Shown in pieces: positions 33,843 to 42,254 of a DNA stretch of 64,000 nucleotides (position 1 is the first letter of the stretch; every line of letters starts with the position of its first letter). Source of the stretch: Eubacteriales bacterium (GTDB lineage Bacteria > Bacillota > Clostridia > Lachnospirales > Lachnospiraceae); assembly GCA_030524745.1 (NCBI GenBank), contig JAUNGC010000004.1:1-64000 (forward strand), given 5' to 3'. The notes beneath the pieces were generated by a model. That model ran no database searches and was not told the origin of the DNA. It saw only the letters and a list, made by a program, of their open reading frames with translations. Both the position numbers and the translations under genes were made by a program.

Positions 33843-34832
33843 GTGCAGCAATTACTGAATGATTTGAAGAGCGGAAATTTAAAGCAGGTGTACCTTCTGT
33901 ATGGGGAAGAAACCTACTTGAGGCTGCAGTACAGAGATAAGTTAAAAGCGGCCCTGGTTGCGGTGGACGACACCATGAATTATCACTATTTTGAAGGAAA
34001 GGATACCAGTCCGCCGGAATTGATCGACCTGGCGGAGACGATGCCCTTTTTCGCGGAACGCCGTGTGATTTTTGTGGAAAACAGCGGTTTTTTTAAAAAG
34101 TCTGCCGATCAGTTGGCGGAATATCTGCGCGGGATTGCGCCGACGGCATGGTTTGTGTTTGTGGAATCGGAGGTGGATAAGCGCGGCAAAATGTTCAAGG
34201 CGGTCAAGGACGTGGGCAGGCCGGTAGAATTTGCCAGGCAGAATGAAGCCACTTTGAAGAAATGGATTCTGGTTTTGCTGAAAAAAGAAGGGAAGAAAAT
34301 TGCAGAGCCGGCTTTGAACTACTTTTTGCAGAAAACAGGAACGGATATGGAAAATATCTACCGGGAGCTGGAAAAGGTGTTCTGTTATACGCTGGGGCGG
34401 GATGTGGTGACGGAAGAAGATATCGACGCCGTCTGCATCCGCCAGGTGAGCAATCAGATCTTCGATATGGTGGAAGCGATTGCGCTGCGCCGCCAGAGGC
34501 AGGCGCTGAAACTGTATTATGATCTTCTTTCCTTAAAGGAGCCGCCCATGCGGATTCTGTTTCTGATCGGGAGGCAGTTTAATCTTCTGATGCAGGTGAA
34601 GGAACTGAAGAAAAAGGGATATGATGATAAGCGGATCGCAGAAAAAACAGGACTGCACGGTTTTATTGTGAAAAAGTATGTTTCCCAGGCCTCCCGTTTT
34701 TCCATGGAGGAATTGCAGGAAGCCCTGACGGCCTGCGTGGAAGCGGATGAAGCGGTCAAAACAGGGAAAATGAACGATGTGATGAGCGTAGAACTGCTGA
34801 TCGTACAATACAGTAAGGAGAGAAGAGCATAA
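33843..34832 (+). CDS. holA: DNA polymerase III delta subunit
   Basis: A 329-residue clamp-loader subunit. It opens the beta clamp during replication. The N-terminal VYLLYGEETYLRLQYRDKL (about 17-35) and TMPFFAERRVIFVENSGFF, the central KKEGKKIAEPALNYFLQKTGTDMENIYRELEKVF region, split by motif, and the C-terminal ILFLIGRQFNLLMQVKEL match HolA. Start GTG 33843 with GGGAGG 8 bp upstream. holA after comEC is a widely conserved order in Firmicutes. It overlaps the next ORF by one base. Confidence 0.94.
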   Translation: MQQLLNDLKSGNLKQVYLLYGEETYLRLQYRDKLKAALVAVDDTMNYHYFEGKDTSPPELIDLAETMPFFAERRVIFVENSGFFKKSADQLAEYLRGIAPTAWFVFVESEVDKRGKMFKAVKDVGRPVEFARQNEATLKKWILVLLKKEGKKIAEPALNYFLQKTGTDMENIYRELEKVFCYTLGRDVVTEEDIDAVCIRQVSNQIFDMVEAIALRRQRQALKLYYDLLSLKEPPMRILFLIGRQFNLLMQVKELKKKGYDDKRIAEKTGLHGFIVKKYVSQASRFSMEELQEALTACVEADEAVKTGKMNDVMSVELLIVQYSKERRA

Positions 34833-35338
34833 TGGTTGGTTTGATTTTCTGGATTATTATTATCGTGATTATTGCGAAAAGCGTGCAGAAGAGACAGTCG
34901 GACGGGCAAAACGGTTACGGATCCAAAGGCGTAAATCAGACGAAAAAGGATAACGTTTCCCACAAAGGAATTGCAGAATATGAAAAGAATATGAAAAAAG
35001 CGGTGCAGAAGGCCGTCCATTCCGGGACGGGATCGGAACGGACGAAAACGGCTGCCGGAGGGCAGACGGCAAAAACGGAAGAGATTTCCACGACGGAATA
35101 CCTGAGGTTAAAGGCATTGGAGGATGAAAAGGAACATGCCGAAGAAGCCAGACGGGAGGCCATGCGCCTGAGCCGGGAAACCGGCGGACGTCCGGCGGCG
35201 CAGCGCTATTGCGACGGGGACAGCGTTCCGAGGGGAATGCGTCTGGTGAAATGCGGCTACTGCGGTGCGGAAAATCTCATCGCAGAGCATCATAATCAGA
35301 AAGACTATACCTGCTGTTTCTGCAGAGAAATTTTATAA
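34832..35338 (+). CDS. Membrane-anchored zinc-ribbon protein of unknown function
   Basis: A 168-residue protein: one N-terminal membrane helix (GLIFWIIIIVIIAKSV), a charged linker, a predicted coiled coil (about 92-130; LRLKALEDEKEHAEEARREAM) and a C-terminal CxxC pair zinc ribbon (KCGYCGAEN and CCFCREIL). I do not recognise a named family. It lies between holA and yqeY with overlapping or short spacing, so it is likely co-expressed with them. Confidence 0.7.
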   Translation: MVGLIFWIIIIVIIAKSVQKRQSDGQNGYGSKGVNQTKKDNVSHKGIAEYEKNMKKAVQKAVHSGTGSERTKTAAGGQTAKTEEISTTEYLRLKALEDEKEHAEEARREAMRLSRETGGRPAAQRYCDGDSVPRGMRLVKCGYCGAENLIAEHHNQKDYTCCFCREIL

Positions 35339-35352
35339 GGAGGAATTTTAAA

Positions 35353-35799
35353 ATGAGTATGATCGATGAGGTAAGAGCAGCCATGGTGGCGGCCATGAAA
35401 AACAAGGATAAGGAACGAAAGGATTCTTTATCCATGCTGTTATCCGCACTGAAAAATAAGGCGATCGATAAACGGTCGGATTTGACGGAAGCGGAAGAAT
35501 TTGAAGTGGTGAAAAAAGAAATCAAGCAGACAAAGGAGACGATGGAACTGGCTCCGGCTGACAGAGAGGATATCAAAGAACAGTGCAGAAACAGACTGGC
35601 GGTTTTGCAGGAATTCGCGCCGGAGGAAATGTCGGAAGAGGCAATCCGCGCAGCAATTCAGGATGCGCTTAAGGAACTTGGCATTACGGAGTCTTCCGGC
35701 AGGGATAAAGGGAAGGTGATGAAAGTATTGATGCCGAAGGTGAAAGGCAAAGCGGACGGCGCGCTGGTGAACAGACTGGTGAGCGAAGCGCTGGGATGA
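35353..35799 (+). CDS. GatB/YqeY domain protein
   Basis: A 148-residue YqeY-like protein related to the C-terminal tRNA-binding domain of GatB. Members are thought to touch tRNA or ribosome-linked processes; the precise role is unknown. AAMKNKDKERKDSLSMLLSALKNK, FAPEEMSEEAI and GKVMKVLMPKVKGKADGALV are characteristic. RBS AAGGAGG. In many Firmicutes it follows rpsU; here it follows holA and a zinc-ribbon gene. Confidence 0.9.
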   Translation: MSMIDEVRAAMVAAMKNKDKERKDSLSMLLSALKNKAIDKRSDLTEAEEFEVVKKEIKQTKETMELAPADREDIKEQCRNRLAVLQEFAPEEMSEEAIRAAIQDALKELGITESSGRDKGKVMKVLMPKVKGKADGALVNRLVSEALG

Positions 35800-35865
35800 A
35801 GTCCGGCGGGATGGAAAGGACTCAATCCCAGACGGGAAAAATTGCTTTGATAAAAAGGAAAATGT

Positions 35866-35892
35866 GAGGAGAGAGCGGATTGCTCTCTCCTC
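35866..35892. terminator. Bidirectional terminator between yqeY and glmS
   Basis: An 11-bp perfect stem (35866-35876 with 35882-35892, arm GAGGAGAGAGC) lies between the convergent genes. T-rich sequence follows on plus, and TTTTCCTTTTTATC follows on minus. Confidence 0.75.
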
Positions 35893-35930
35893 TTCATTTA
35901 TTACGATATGTGTTTATTCCTATGAACGTA

Positions 35931-37757
35931 TTATTCCACCGTTACGGATTTGGCCAGGTTTCTCGGTTTATCCACATCCAGACCGCGTCCGAGAGAAACG
36001 TAGTAGGCGAAAAGCTGCAGCGGGATGATGGCAAGGGAACCCATGAACGCTTTGTTCGTTTCGGGCACATATAACACGTAGTCGGCGCAGTTTTCCATGT
36101 CTTTGTGTTTCATGGTAGTAAGCGCCATGACGAAAGCGCCGCGGGTCTTCACCTCTACGATGTTGCTGATTGTCTTGGGATACAGATCGTCCTGGGTGGC
36201 GAGGGCTACCACAAGGGTACCGTCTTCCATCAGGGAAATGGTTCCGTGTTTCAATTCTCCGGCGGCGTAAGCTTCGGAGTGGATGTAGGAGATTTCTTTC
36301 AGTTTTAAGGAACCTTCCAGAGAAATCGCATAGTCGATGCCGCGCCCCATGAAGAAAATGTGCTCTGTCGCCAGATAATGATTGGCGAAAAACTGGATCT
36401 TTTCCTTCTGGGACAGGAGCGTTTCCACCTGATCGGGCAGACATTGCAGGGCGTCCAGCAGGGCGGAGAATTCAGCTTCGGTGATCGTGCCGCGAACCTT
36501 TGCAAACTTCATGGCCAGCAGATAGAACGCGGCCAACTGACAACTGTAGGCTTTGGTGGTGGCAACGGAAATTTCCGGTCCGGCCCAGGTATAGAGAACC
36601 GCATCCGCTTCCCGGGCGATGGAACTTCCCACCACGTTTACGATGGCGAGAACCTTGCAGCCGTGCGTTTTGGCGTCGCGCAGAGCCGCAAGGGAGTCTG
36701 CGGTTTCGCCGGACTGGCTGACGATGACGACCAGACTGTCCGGATCATAGATCGGATTGCGGTAACGGTATTCGCTGGCCAGATCCGTCTCTACGGGAAT
36801 CCGGGCAAGCTGCTCCAGCACATATTTTCCGGTTACGCCCGTATGGTATGCGGAGCCGCAGGCGACGATGGAGATTTTGCGCAGGCCCTTGATTTCTTCA
36901 TCGGACAGTCCCAATTCTTCCAGTACGATATCTCCGTTTTTGATCCGGGGAGAAATGGTATCCCGGATGGCCCTGGGCTGTTCGTGGATTTCCTTGAGCA
37001 TGAAGTGTTCATAGCCGCCTTTTTCCGCGGCGTGAATATCCCAGTCGATTGTGACGGGTTCCTTTTCAATGGATTCGCCGTCAATGTTGAAAAATCGGGT
37101 ATGTTCGTTGGAAAGGCAGACGATTTCCTCGTTTTCCATGTAGTAGACGCTGCGGGTGTAGTGCAGGATGGCCGGCACGTCGGAAGCGATAAACTTTCCG
37201 CTGTCATTGATGCCGACGATGAGGGGACTGTCTTTTCTGGCTGCATAGATGTGGTGGGGATGATCTAAAAACATGATACCGAGAGCATAGGAACCTTCCA
37301 CGCGATGCATGACTTTTTCGATGGCTTCCACGGGATTTCCATGGTAATATTCCGTCAGCATGTGGGCAAGAACTTCCGTATCCGTTTCAGAAACGAAATT
37401 ATAGCCCTTCTTTTCCAGGCGTTGTTTGAGTTTGCCGTAGTTTTCGATAATGCCGTTGTGAACCACGGCGATTGTGTTTTCCTCGTTCATATGAGGATGC
37501 GCGTTTGTGTCGGAGGGACAGCCGTGGGTTGCCCAGCGCGTATGGCCGATGCCGCAAAATCCCGGCATGGATGCGCCGTGACGGGTCAGTTCATCCAGAA
37601 CGCGGAGACGTCCCATCGCCTTTTCCATATGAATTTTTTCCCCGTCAAAAACCGCCACTCCGGCCGAGTCGTATCCCCTGTATTCCAACCGGGCAAGGCC
37701 GTCTAAAATGATGGGCGCGGCCTGATTCTTTCCAATATATCCTGCAATTCCGCACAT
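35931..37757 (-). CDS. glmS: Glutamine-fructose-6-phosphate aminotransferase (isomerising)
   Basis: GlmS makes glucosamine-6-phosphate from fructose-6-phosphate and glutamine, the first step to UDP-GlcNAc and peptidoglycan. N-terminal glutaminase with catalytic Cys2 (MCGIAGYIG) and GIGHTRWATHG (about 73-83). Two SIS isomerase domains (about 285-600) with ACGSAYHTG, SQSGETADSLAAL and the C-terminal DKPRNLAKSVTVE. Length 608 is standard. RBS AGGAGG. Its leader has a hairpin but no glmS ribozyme core that I can recognise. Confidence 0.97.
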   Translation of the reverse strand: MCGIAGYIGKNQAAPIILDGLARLEYRGYDSAGVAVFDGEKIHMEKAMGRLRVLDELTRHGASMPGFCGIGHTRWATHGCPSDTNAHPHMNEENTIAVVHNGIIENYGKLKQRLEKKGYNFVSETDTEVLAHMLTEYYHGNPVEAIEKVMHRVEGSYALGIMFLDHPHHIYAARKDSPLIVGINDSGKFIASDVPAILHYTRSVYYMENEEIVCLSNEHTRFFNIDGESIEKEPVTIDWDIHAAEKGGYEHFMLKEIHEQPRAIRDTISPRIKNGDIVLEELGLSDEEIKGLRKISIVACGSAYHTGVTGKYVLEQLARIPVETDLASEYRYRNPIYDPDSLVVIVSQSGETADSLAALRDAKTHGCKVLAIVNVVGSSIAREADAVLYTWAGPEISVATTKAYSCQLAAFYLLAMKFAKVRGTITEAEFSALLDALQCLPDQVETLLSQKEKIQFFANHYLATEHIFFMGRGIDYAISLEGSLKLKEISYIHSEAYAAGELKHGTISLMEDGTLVVALATQDDLYPKTISNIVEVKTRGAFVMALTTMKHKDMENCADYVLYVPETNKAFMGSLAIIPLQLFAYYVSLGRGLDVDKPRNLAKSVTVE

Positions 37758-37784
37758 GGTATGAACCTCCTGTTAAAAAAATGA

Positions 37785-37817
37785 AGGCGCAGCTATCAGA
37801 GGGTGATAAAAGCGCCA
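37785..37817 (-). promoter_or_regulatory. glmS leader hairpin with T tract
   Basis: On the minus strand, GGCGC ... TATCA, loop CCCTC, TGATA ... GCGCC forms a hairpin followed by TTCATTTTTTT just before the AGGAGG site. It is terminator-like in shape and position, so it could attenuate glmS. Confidence 0.5.
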
Positions 37818-37876
37818 TTGCTTATGTTTTTATGTAGTTTGCCTGGATGAGCGCTGTTTGGCGCACATACAATTAA

Positions 37877-37904
37877 AGTATACACAAACATGCCGGAATG
37901 TCAA
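37877..37904 (-). promoter_or_regulatory. Promoter of glmS
   Basis: On the minus strand, TTGACA (37904-37899), 16 bp, TATACT (37882-37877), giving a leader of about 110 nt. Confidence 0.65.
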
Positions 37905-38001
37905 GGAAAAGCAAAACAAAATTGGTCAAAAAAGGACAAACGGGAACAAAAATGACGTTCCGGTGTTGAAAAGGGACAGCTCCGGTCAAAGCGCCGTGCC
38001 G

Positions 38002-39300
38002 TTATTCGGAAAAGCGTCCCGGCGCGCTGAGCCATCGGTCAACGTAGGAAAGAAGCGTATGGAATGTGTCGCCATATTGTCCGGGATAGGATTCGCATTC
38101 GACTGCGCTTCTGTAAAGATGATCGGCGCCTTCTACAAAGGCCAACTGTTTATCCCGGCTTCCGGAATGTTCGTAGATGGATTCGGAAGCGATGTATTCC
38201 CATCCGGCGGTCATGCCCATAATGAGAGCGGGAACTTTTATGTCTTCCATATTTCCGACAGGGGTGCTGTAGGTGGAAGACCAGTCAATTCCCTTCATGC
38301 TGTCGGCGTCATAGCCGTATCCGGGCAGGGTACGCACCGCGTATTCGGCCAGAAAATTGCGGACGGTGGTGCATAAGGCGCCTTCATACAGGGAGTGGGT
38401 GAAGGATTCGTTGTTGGCGGGTTTGCGGATACTGTAAATGATTTCTTCCGTAATGCTGCCGTCGGCGTGGATGAGGGGCCATGCCTTTTTGGTGTGGGAA
38501 AGCAGGCGGGTATCCTGGGCGAACAATTTGTTGTTCATAAAGCCCTGGGCGGCGCCGATAATCACAAGGGGTTCGTCATCGCAGAAGAAGGATTCGCCCT
38601 TTTCAAGGCGTTCTGAGCGGGTGCGCGCAGCTTCGATCAGCCGGTTCATGCGTTCCCCCTGGGCTTTCTGGAATCTGGCGGTAAATGCCGGATCAAAAGA
38701 AGACCCCTCAAGCGTAAAGCCGTTTTGAGGATTGAAAAGATTTAAGCTGCTGTCAAGCGGTTTGGAGCCGTTTTCATCCGTGACCGCGGGATCCATGCTC
38801 AGCAATGTCATGACCGCATTTCCCCAGTTGGCGTCGATCAGCATGATGCCGTCTGCGGCGGGCATGCCGGAAAGGGCGTCGCAGCATTTGTGAATTTTCT
38901 CCGGTCCCTGACAGGAAGAAACGCCGTTTTCCGCGATTTTCTGGTAGGCGGACAGTAAAGTGGCGCCGCCGCTGTGCCCCCATAAAACGACCTTTTCCAC
39001 GCCGGGATGTTCGCGCAGCGCGCAGAGCGCGGCTTTCACTTCCAGAATCCGCCGGTCCAGAATCTGGTTCGGGTCGCTTACCTTTGCGCATAAAACGCGA
39101 TAGCCCAAGCGCGCCATTTCGCATACGTCATGGGTGAGGTAATCGGAATGGGAATGCATCATAAGAATGCCGATGTGGCTCTTTTCATTCGGAATGAGAG
39201 GCTCGTAAAGCGCGCCCCGGACGAAGCCGGGGATGGGGCAGAACTCACACCGGACGCCCCAGTCTGCAGGAGTATCTTTATATTTCTTTTCGTCGATCAT
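38002..39300 (-). CDS. Alpha/beta hydrolase
   Basis: A 432-residue alpha/beta-hydrolase-fold protein with no signal peptide. The nucleophile elbow is LWGHSGGAT (Ser near 110), the acid is probably in the strand before AGWEY, and the catalytic His is in EGADHLYRSA (near residue 395). The core is interrupted by a long cap of about 200 residues. The substrate is unknown; esterase or amidase activity on a small molecule is possible. Its ATG overlaps the stop of the truncated aldolase upstream (ATGA), so it was translated after that gene in an operon now cut. Confidence 0.82.
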   Translation of the reverse strand: MIDEKKYKDTPADWGVRCEFCPIPGFVRGALYEPLIPNEKSHIGILMMHSHSDYLTHDVCEMARLGYRVLCAKVSDPNQILDRRILEVKAALCALREHPGVEKVVLWGHSGGATLLSAYQKIAENGVSSCQGPEKIHKCCDALSGMPAADGIMLIDANWGNAVMTLLSMDPAVTDENGSKPLDSSLNLFNPQNGFTLEGSSFDPAFTARFQKAQGERMNRLIEAARTRSERLEKGESFFCDDEPLVIIGAAQGFMNNKLFAQDTRLLSHTKKAWPLIHADGSITEEIIYSIRKPANNESFTHSLYEGALCTTVRNFLAEYAVRTLPGYGYDADSMKGIDWSSTYSTPVGNMEDIKVPALIMGMTAGWEYIASESIYEHSGSRDKQLAFVEGADHLYRSAVECESYPGQYGDTFHTLLSYVDRWLSAPGRFSE

Positions 39301-39884
39301 CAGTATGTTCCTTTCCTGTCGCTGCCGCAGAGCAAAATGAGTTCCGACAGCCTTTCTTTAATACCGTTTTTGGCGAGAGCAAAAACATTTTCCATCTCAT
39401 CGGTTTTGACTGCCTGCGCGGCGGCGATTTTTATGTCCTTTGAAAAATTAACCTTGGCGATGCCTGCGTGACAGGCTTTTTGCAGTTGTTTGGCGGGGAT
39501 GCCCAGCGCGCCGTGGAGCGTCAGCGGATAAGCGCCGACCGCCTGCCTGATCCGAAAAAGGCGGTCAAAGTCGATCTGCATCAGGCCGGAGGCATCCGGG
39601 GTGTGAATGCTGATGGCAAGGCAATCTGCATTTGTTTCCCGTATCAACCGGAGCGCGCCGGAGGGGGAGGTGAGGGAGGAAGCGTCCGTTTCGTCTTCCG
39701 GACCGTTTCCTTCCAGTCTGGCTTCTACGGCTGCGCCGCAGCCGTGGGCAATGGCGGTCAGCTTTCTGACTGCTTCCACATTTTTTGAAAAAGGCAGAAA
39801 AGCGCGGTTGACCGAGACGGATGACGCGCCGGAGCGGATGGCGAAAAGCGCGCCGTCATCACATTTATTTTCAAAGGAAATTTT
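39300..39884 (-). pseudogene. Class II (fructose-bisphosphate/tagatose type) aldolase, 5'-truncated
   Basis: The C-terminal two-thirds of a class II aldolase: SVSVNRAFLPFSKNVEAV, AIAHGCGAAVEARLEG, ADCLAISIHTPDA, LTLHGALGIP and GIAKVNFSKDIKIAAAQA. The family phosphate and zinc motifs are altered (HGA for HGGSG). Open reading runs upstream through a GTG at 39779 to about 39884, where the similarity stops. The N-terminal zinc-binding half is absent. The sequence beyond belongs to an ABC permease on the opposite strand. A truncated 159-residue product from GTG 39779 is conceivable but would lack the active site. Confidence 0.75.
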
Positions 39885-40094
39885 GATCTGTTTTATAACC
39901 TGGTGGGAAACAACGGCCTGTTATACAACTATACGGATGTGATCGATACGCTGACCACGCGTACTCTGATCAGCAGCAGCGACTTCGGCATGTCGGCGGC
40001 TATGGGCTTATATCAGTCGGTGCTGTGTTTTATCTCCATATTGATTGCCAATAAACTGGTAAGTCTCTACGACAGAGATTACAGTTTGTTCTGA
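39883..40094 (+). pseudogene. LplB-type sugar ABC permease, C-terminal fragment
   Basis: Reading from NFDLFYNLVGNNGLLYNYT through DVIDTLTTRTLISS to MSAAMGLYQSVLCFISILI and a terminal YDRDYSLF is the last 70 residues of a LplB/YtcP-type polysaccharide permease. All upstream sequence is missing and replaced by the head of the opposite-strand aldolase. A 63-residue ORF from ATG-like codons at 39903 is not a functional permease. Confidence 0.8.
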
Positions 40095-40107
40095 AACGAG
40101 GAAAATT

Positions 40108-40744
40108 ATGAAAAGTAAGGATCATTTGGGTAAAGTAAAAGCGGGCAAAGAAGTGATCGCCTTAAATATCATCGCCTATCTTTTTTGCACAATCATAGCG
40201 CTGTTGTGTCTGATTCCCTTTATTATGGTTGTTTCAGGATCGTTTTCTTCCGAATCGGCGATTTTAAAGAACGGGTTTTCCATATTGCCGCAGGATTTTT
40301 CAGTGGAGGCTTATCAGACGGTTTTTCAGAAGCCGATGATCGTGGTACGCGCGTATCTGGTCACCTTTCTTCTGACGCTGGCAGGAACGGTGTTCGGGCT
40401 GCTGATTCAGACGATGACGGCATATGTGCTGGCGAGAAAAGACTTTGAATGGAGAAATGCGTTTTCCTTCTTCTTTTACTTTACGACATTGTTTAACGGA
40501 GGATTGGTGCCGACCTTCATTTTATATACGCAGACGTTAGGACTCAAAGACAGCTATCTGGCGCTCTTTTTACCGCTGCTCTTTTCCGTCTATAATCTTC
40601 TGATCATGAAGAGTTACATTATGGCGGTGCCGGATTCTCTGATCGATGCGGCGAAGATCGACGGCTGCGGCGAGGTCAGAACGCTGTTTCAGGTCGTGTT
40701 GCCGCTTCGTACAGGGCGTCACGATCGGCGCCGTAAAAGGATAA
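40108..40744 (+). pseudogene. LplC-type sugar ABC permease with internal deletion and frameshift
   Basis: Intact for the first about 200 residues: N-terminal helix, IPFIMVVSGSFSSESAILK, LARKDFEWRNAF, and the EAA loop MAVPDSLIDAAKIDGCGEVRT-like segment up to VVLPL. The frame then breaks. The true C-terminal tail VQGVTIGAVKG* is found in another frame at 40709-40744, so about 80 codons holding the last membrane helices were deleted at about 40706. A continuing frame ends at 40776 with nonsense residues. RBS GAGGAAAA precedes ATG 40108. Confidence 0.85.
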
Positions 40745-40804
40745 TGACCGTTGATGCGCAGGCGGTTTCATTATAAATAATAGAAGATTCAACAGGAGGT
40801 TTGT

Positions 40805-42154
40805 ATGAAAAGAAGAGCAATGAAAAAAGTAATGGCATTATTGCTGGGAACAGTGATGACAGCGGGATTACTGACAGGCTGCGGGAATTCCGGCAGCACC
40901 GGCACTGCGTCTGCGGATACGGCGGAAAGCAGCGCGGCAGACGAGGCCGCGGCGGAAGCGGATACGGCCGGAGAAGCGACGGAGACCGCCATTGACACGT
41001 CGGAGCATGTGGATCTGAAATTGTATCTGGTGGGCGATAAGAATGAGGACTTCGATGAAGTCTGGGCAAAAATCAACGAGACTCTGGAAGAAAAGCTGAA
41101 CGCGACTTTGAATGTGGAATATCTCGGCTGGGGCGAGCAGGATACCAAGTATTCGCTGCTGTTTTCCTCAGGGGAAATTGGGCAGATCACAAAATGGGAT
41201 GAATTGGTGGACTTCTATATGGCATGTGCGGCGGATGGAATTTATGGATGCCGCGAGACGCCCTGGCTTGAGTATTGCCGCCAGTCGGGATTATATGCGA
41301 TTAACGGCGCGCCCCTTGACGGAGAACTGGTGACATACAATGTGCTGGATTCCGGAGATCTGACCCTGAATTATATGCTGGATTGGGACGGTTTTGCTGA
41401 ATACTGCAAGCTGGCTAAGGAAATGGCGGATGCAGGCGTCTGGTCCAAAGATGTGTTAAATACCAACGATGAATAGCAGACCGGCCTGCTGACAGGCAAA
41501 GCGGCAACCATGACCGGCGGTATCGATGTCTGCAGAACCTATGCAAACCAGGCGAATGAAGAGAATCCGGACTGGAATGTAATTCTGGTGGATCCGGATG
41601 CAGACCATCCGAAGAAAATCCTTCCTTATACAAATGAAGGAATCGGCATTAACGTCAACAGCAAGAATAAAGAACGTGCGATGATGGTTCTCAACGAACT
41701 GTATACGAATCAGGAACTGTATGATACCGCTATGCTGGGTATCGAAGGAAAACACTGGGAAGCAGTCGGCGACGATCAGTATAAGATTCTGGACAACTCA
41801 GGCTGGATCATCGACGTTAATATCGGCTGGGGAAATTACACGATCCAGAGAACGGAATATATTGAGAACAGGACAGCAGTGGATGACGCATGTGATGAAA
41901 TGAAGGAGACCTGGAACAATAATCTCACGGAAGATCATCCTTATGACAGCTTCAACTTTGTATCTGACAATGTCAGTTCGCAGTATGCGGCGGTGGAAGC
42001 GGTGCTGGGCACCTACTTTGATCCGCTTGTCAACGGCCTGGTAGATGATGTGGACGCGTCCATTGCAGAGTTGACAGCAGCGCTGGAGAGCGCAGGCATC
42101 CGTGATGTTCTGGAGGAAATGGAAAAACAGGCAGCAGAATACGTGGCTGAGTAA
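40805..42154 (+). pseudogene. LplA-type sugar-binding lipoprotein, broken by an amber codon and a deletion
   Basis: Signal peptide and lipobox (TAGLLTGCGNSG), a Ser/Ala-rich linker and the start of the binding domain are intact up to LLFSSGE. Then the order becomes compressed, with what looks like an internal deletion near 41170. An in-frame TAG at 41474-41476 interrupts the frame within TNDE/QTGLLTGKAA; the same frame then continues to 42154. The total of about 450 codons is short of the usual 520-550. With the two damaged permeases upstream this is a dead transporter operon. Confidence 0.85.
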
Positions 42155-42173
42155 TCGAATCATTTGAGGTTGA

Positions 42174-42233
42174 AAAAGGGGTTGCCGCACTGGGGCGATA
42201 AATGAATCGAAGGGTGTGGCGGCCCCTTTTATG
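42174..42233 (+). terminator. Hairpin ending the lplBCA remnant
   Basis: A stem with arms AAAAGGGG/CCCCTTTT plus an inner GCCGCAC/GTGTGGC helix is followed by TTTTATG. It overlaps the possible early starts of the MATE gene, which supports the later start at 42255. Confidence 0.6.
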
Positions 42234-42254
42234 ATTGGAGGGATGTATCAGGAA

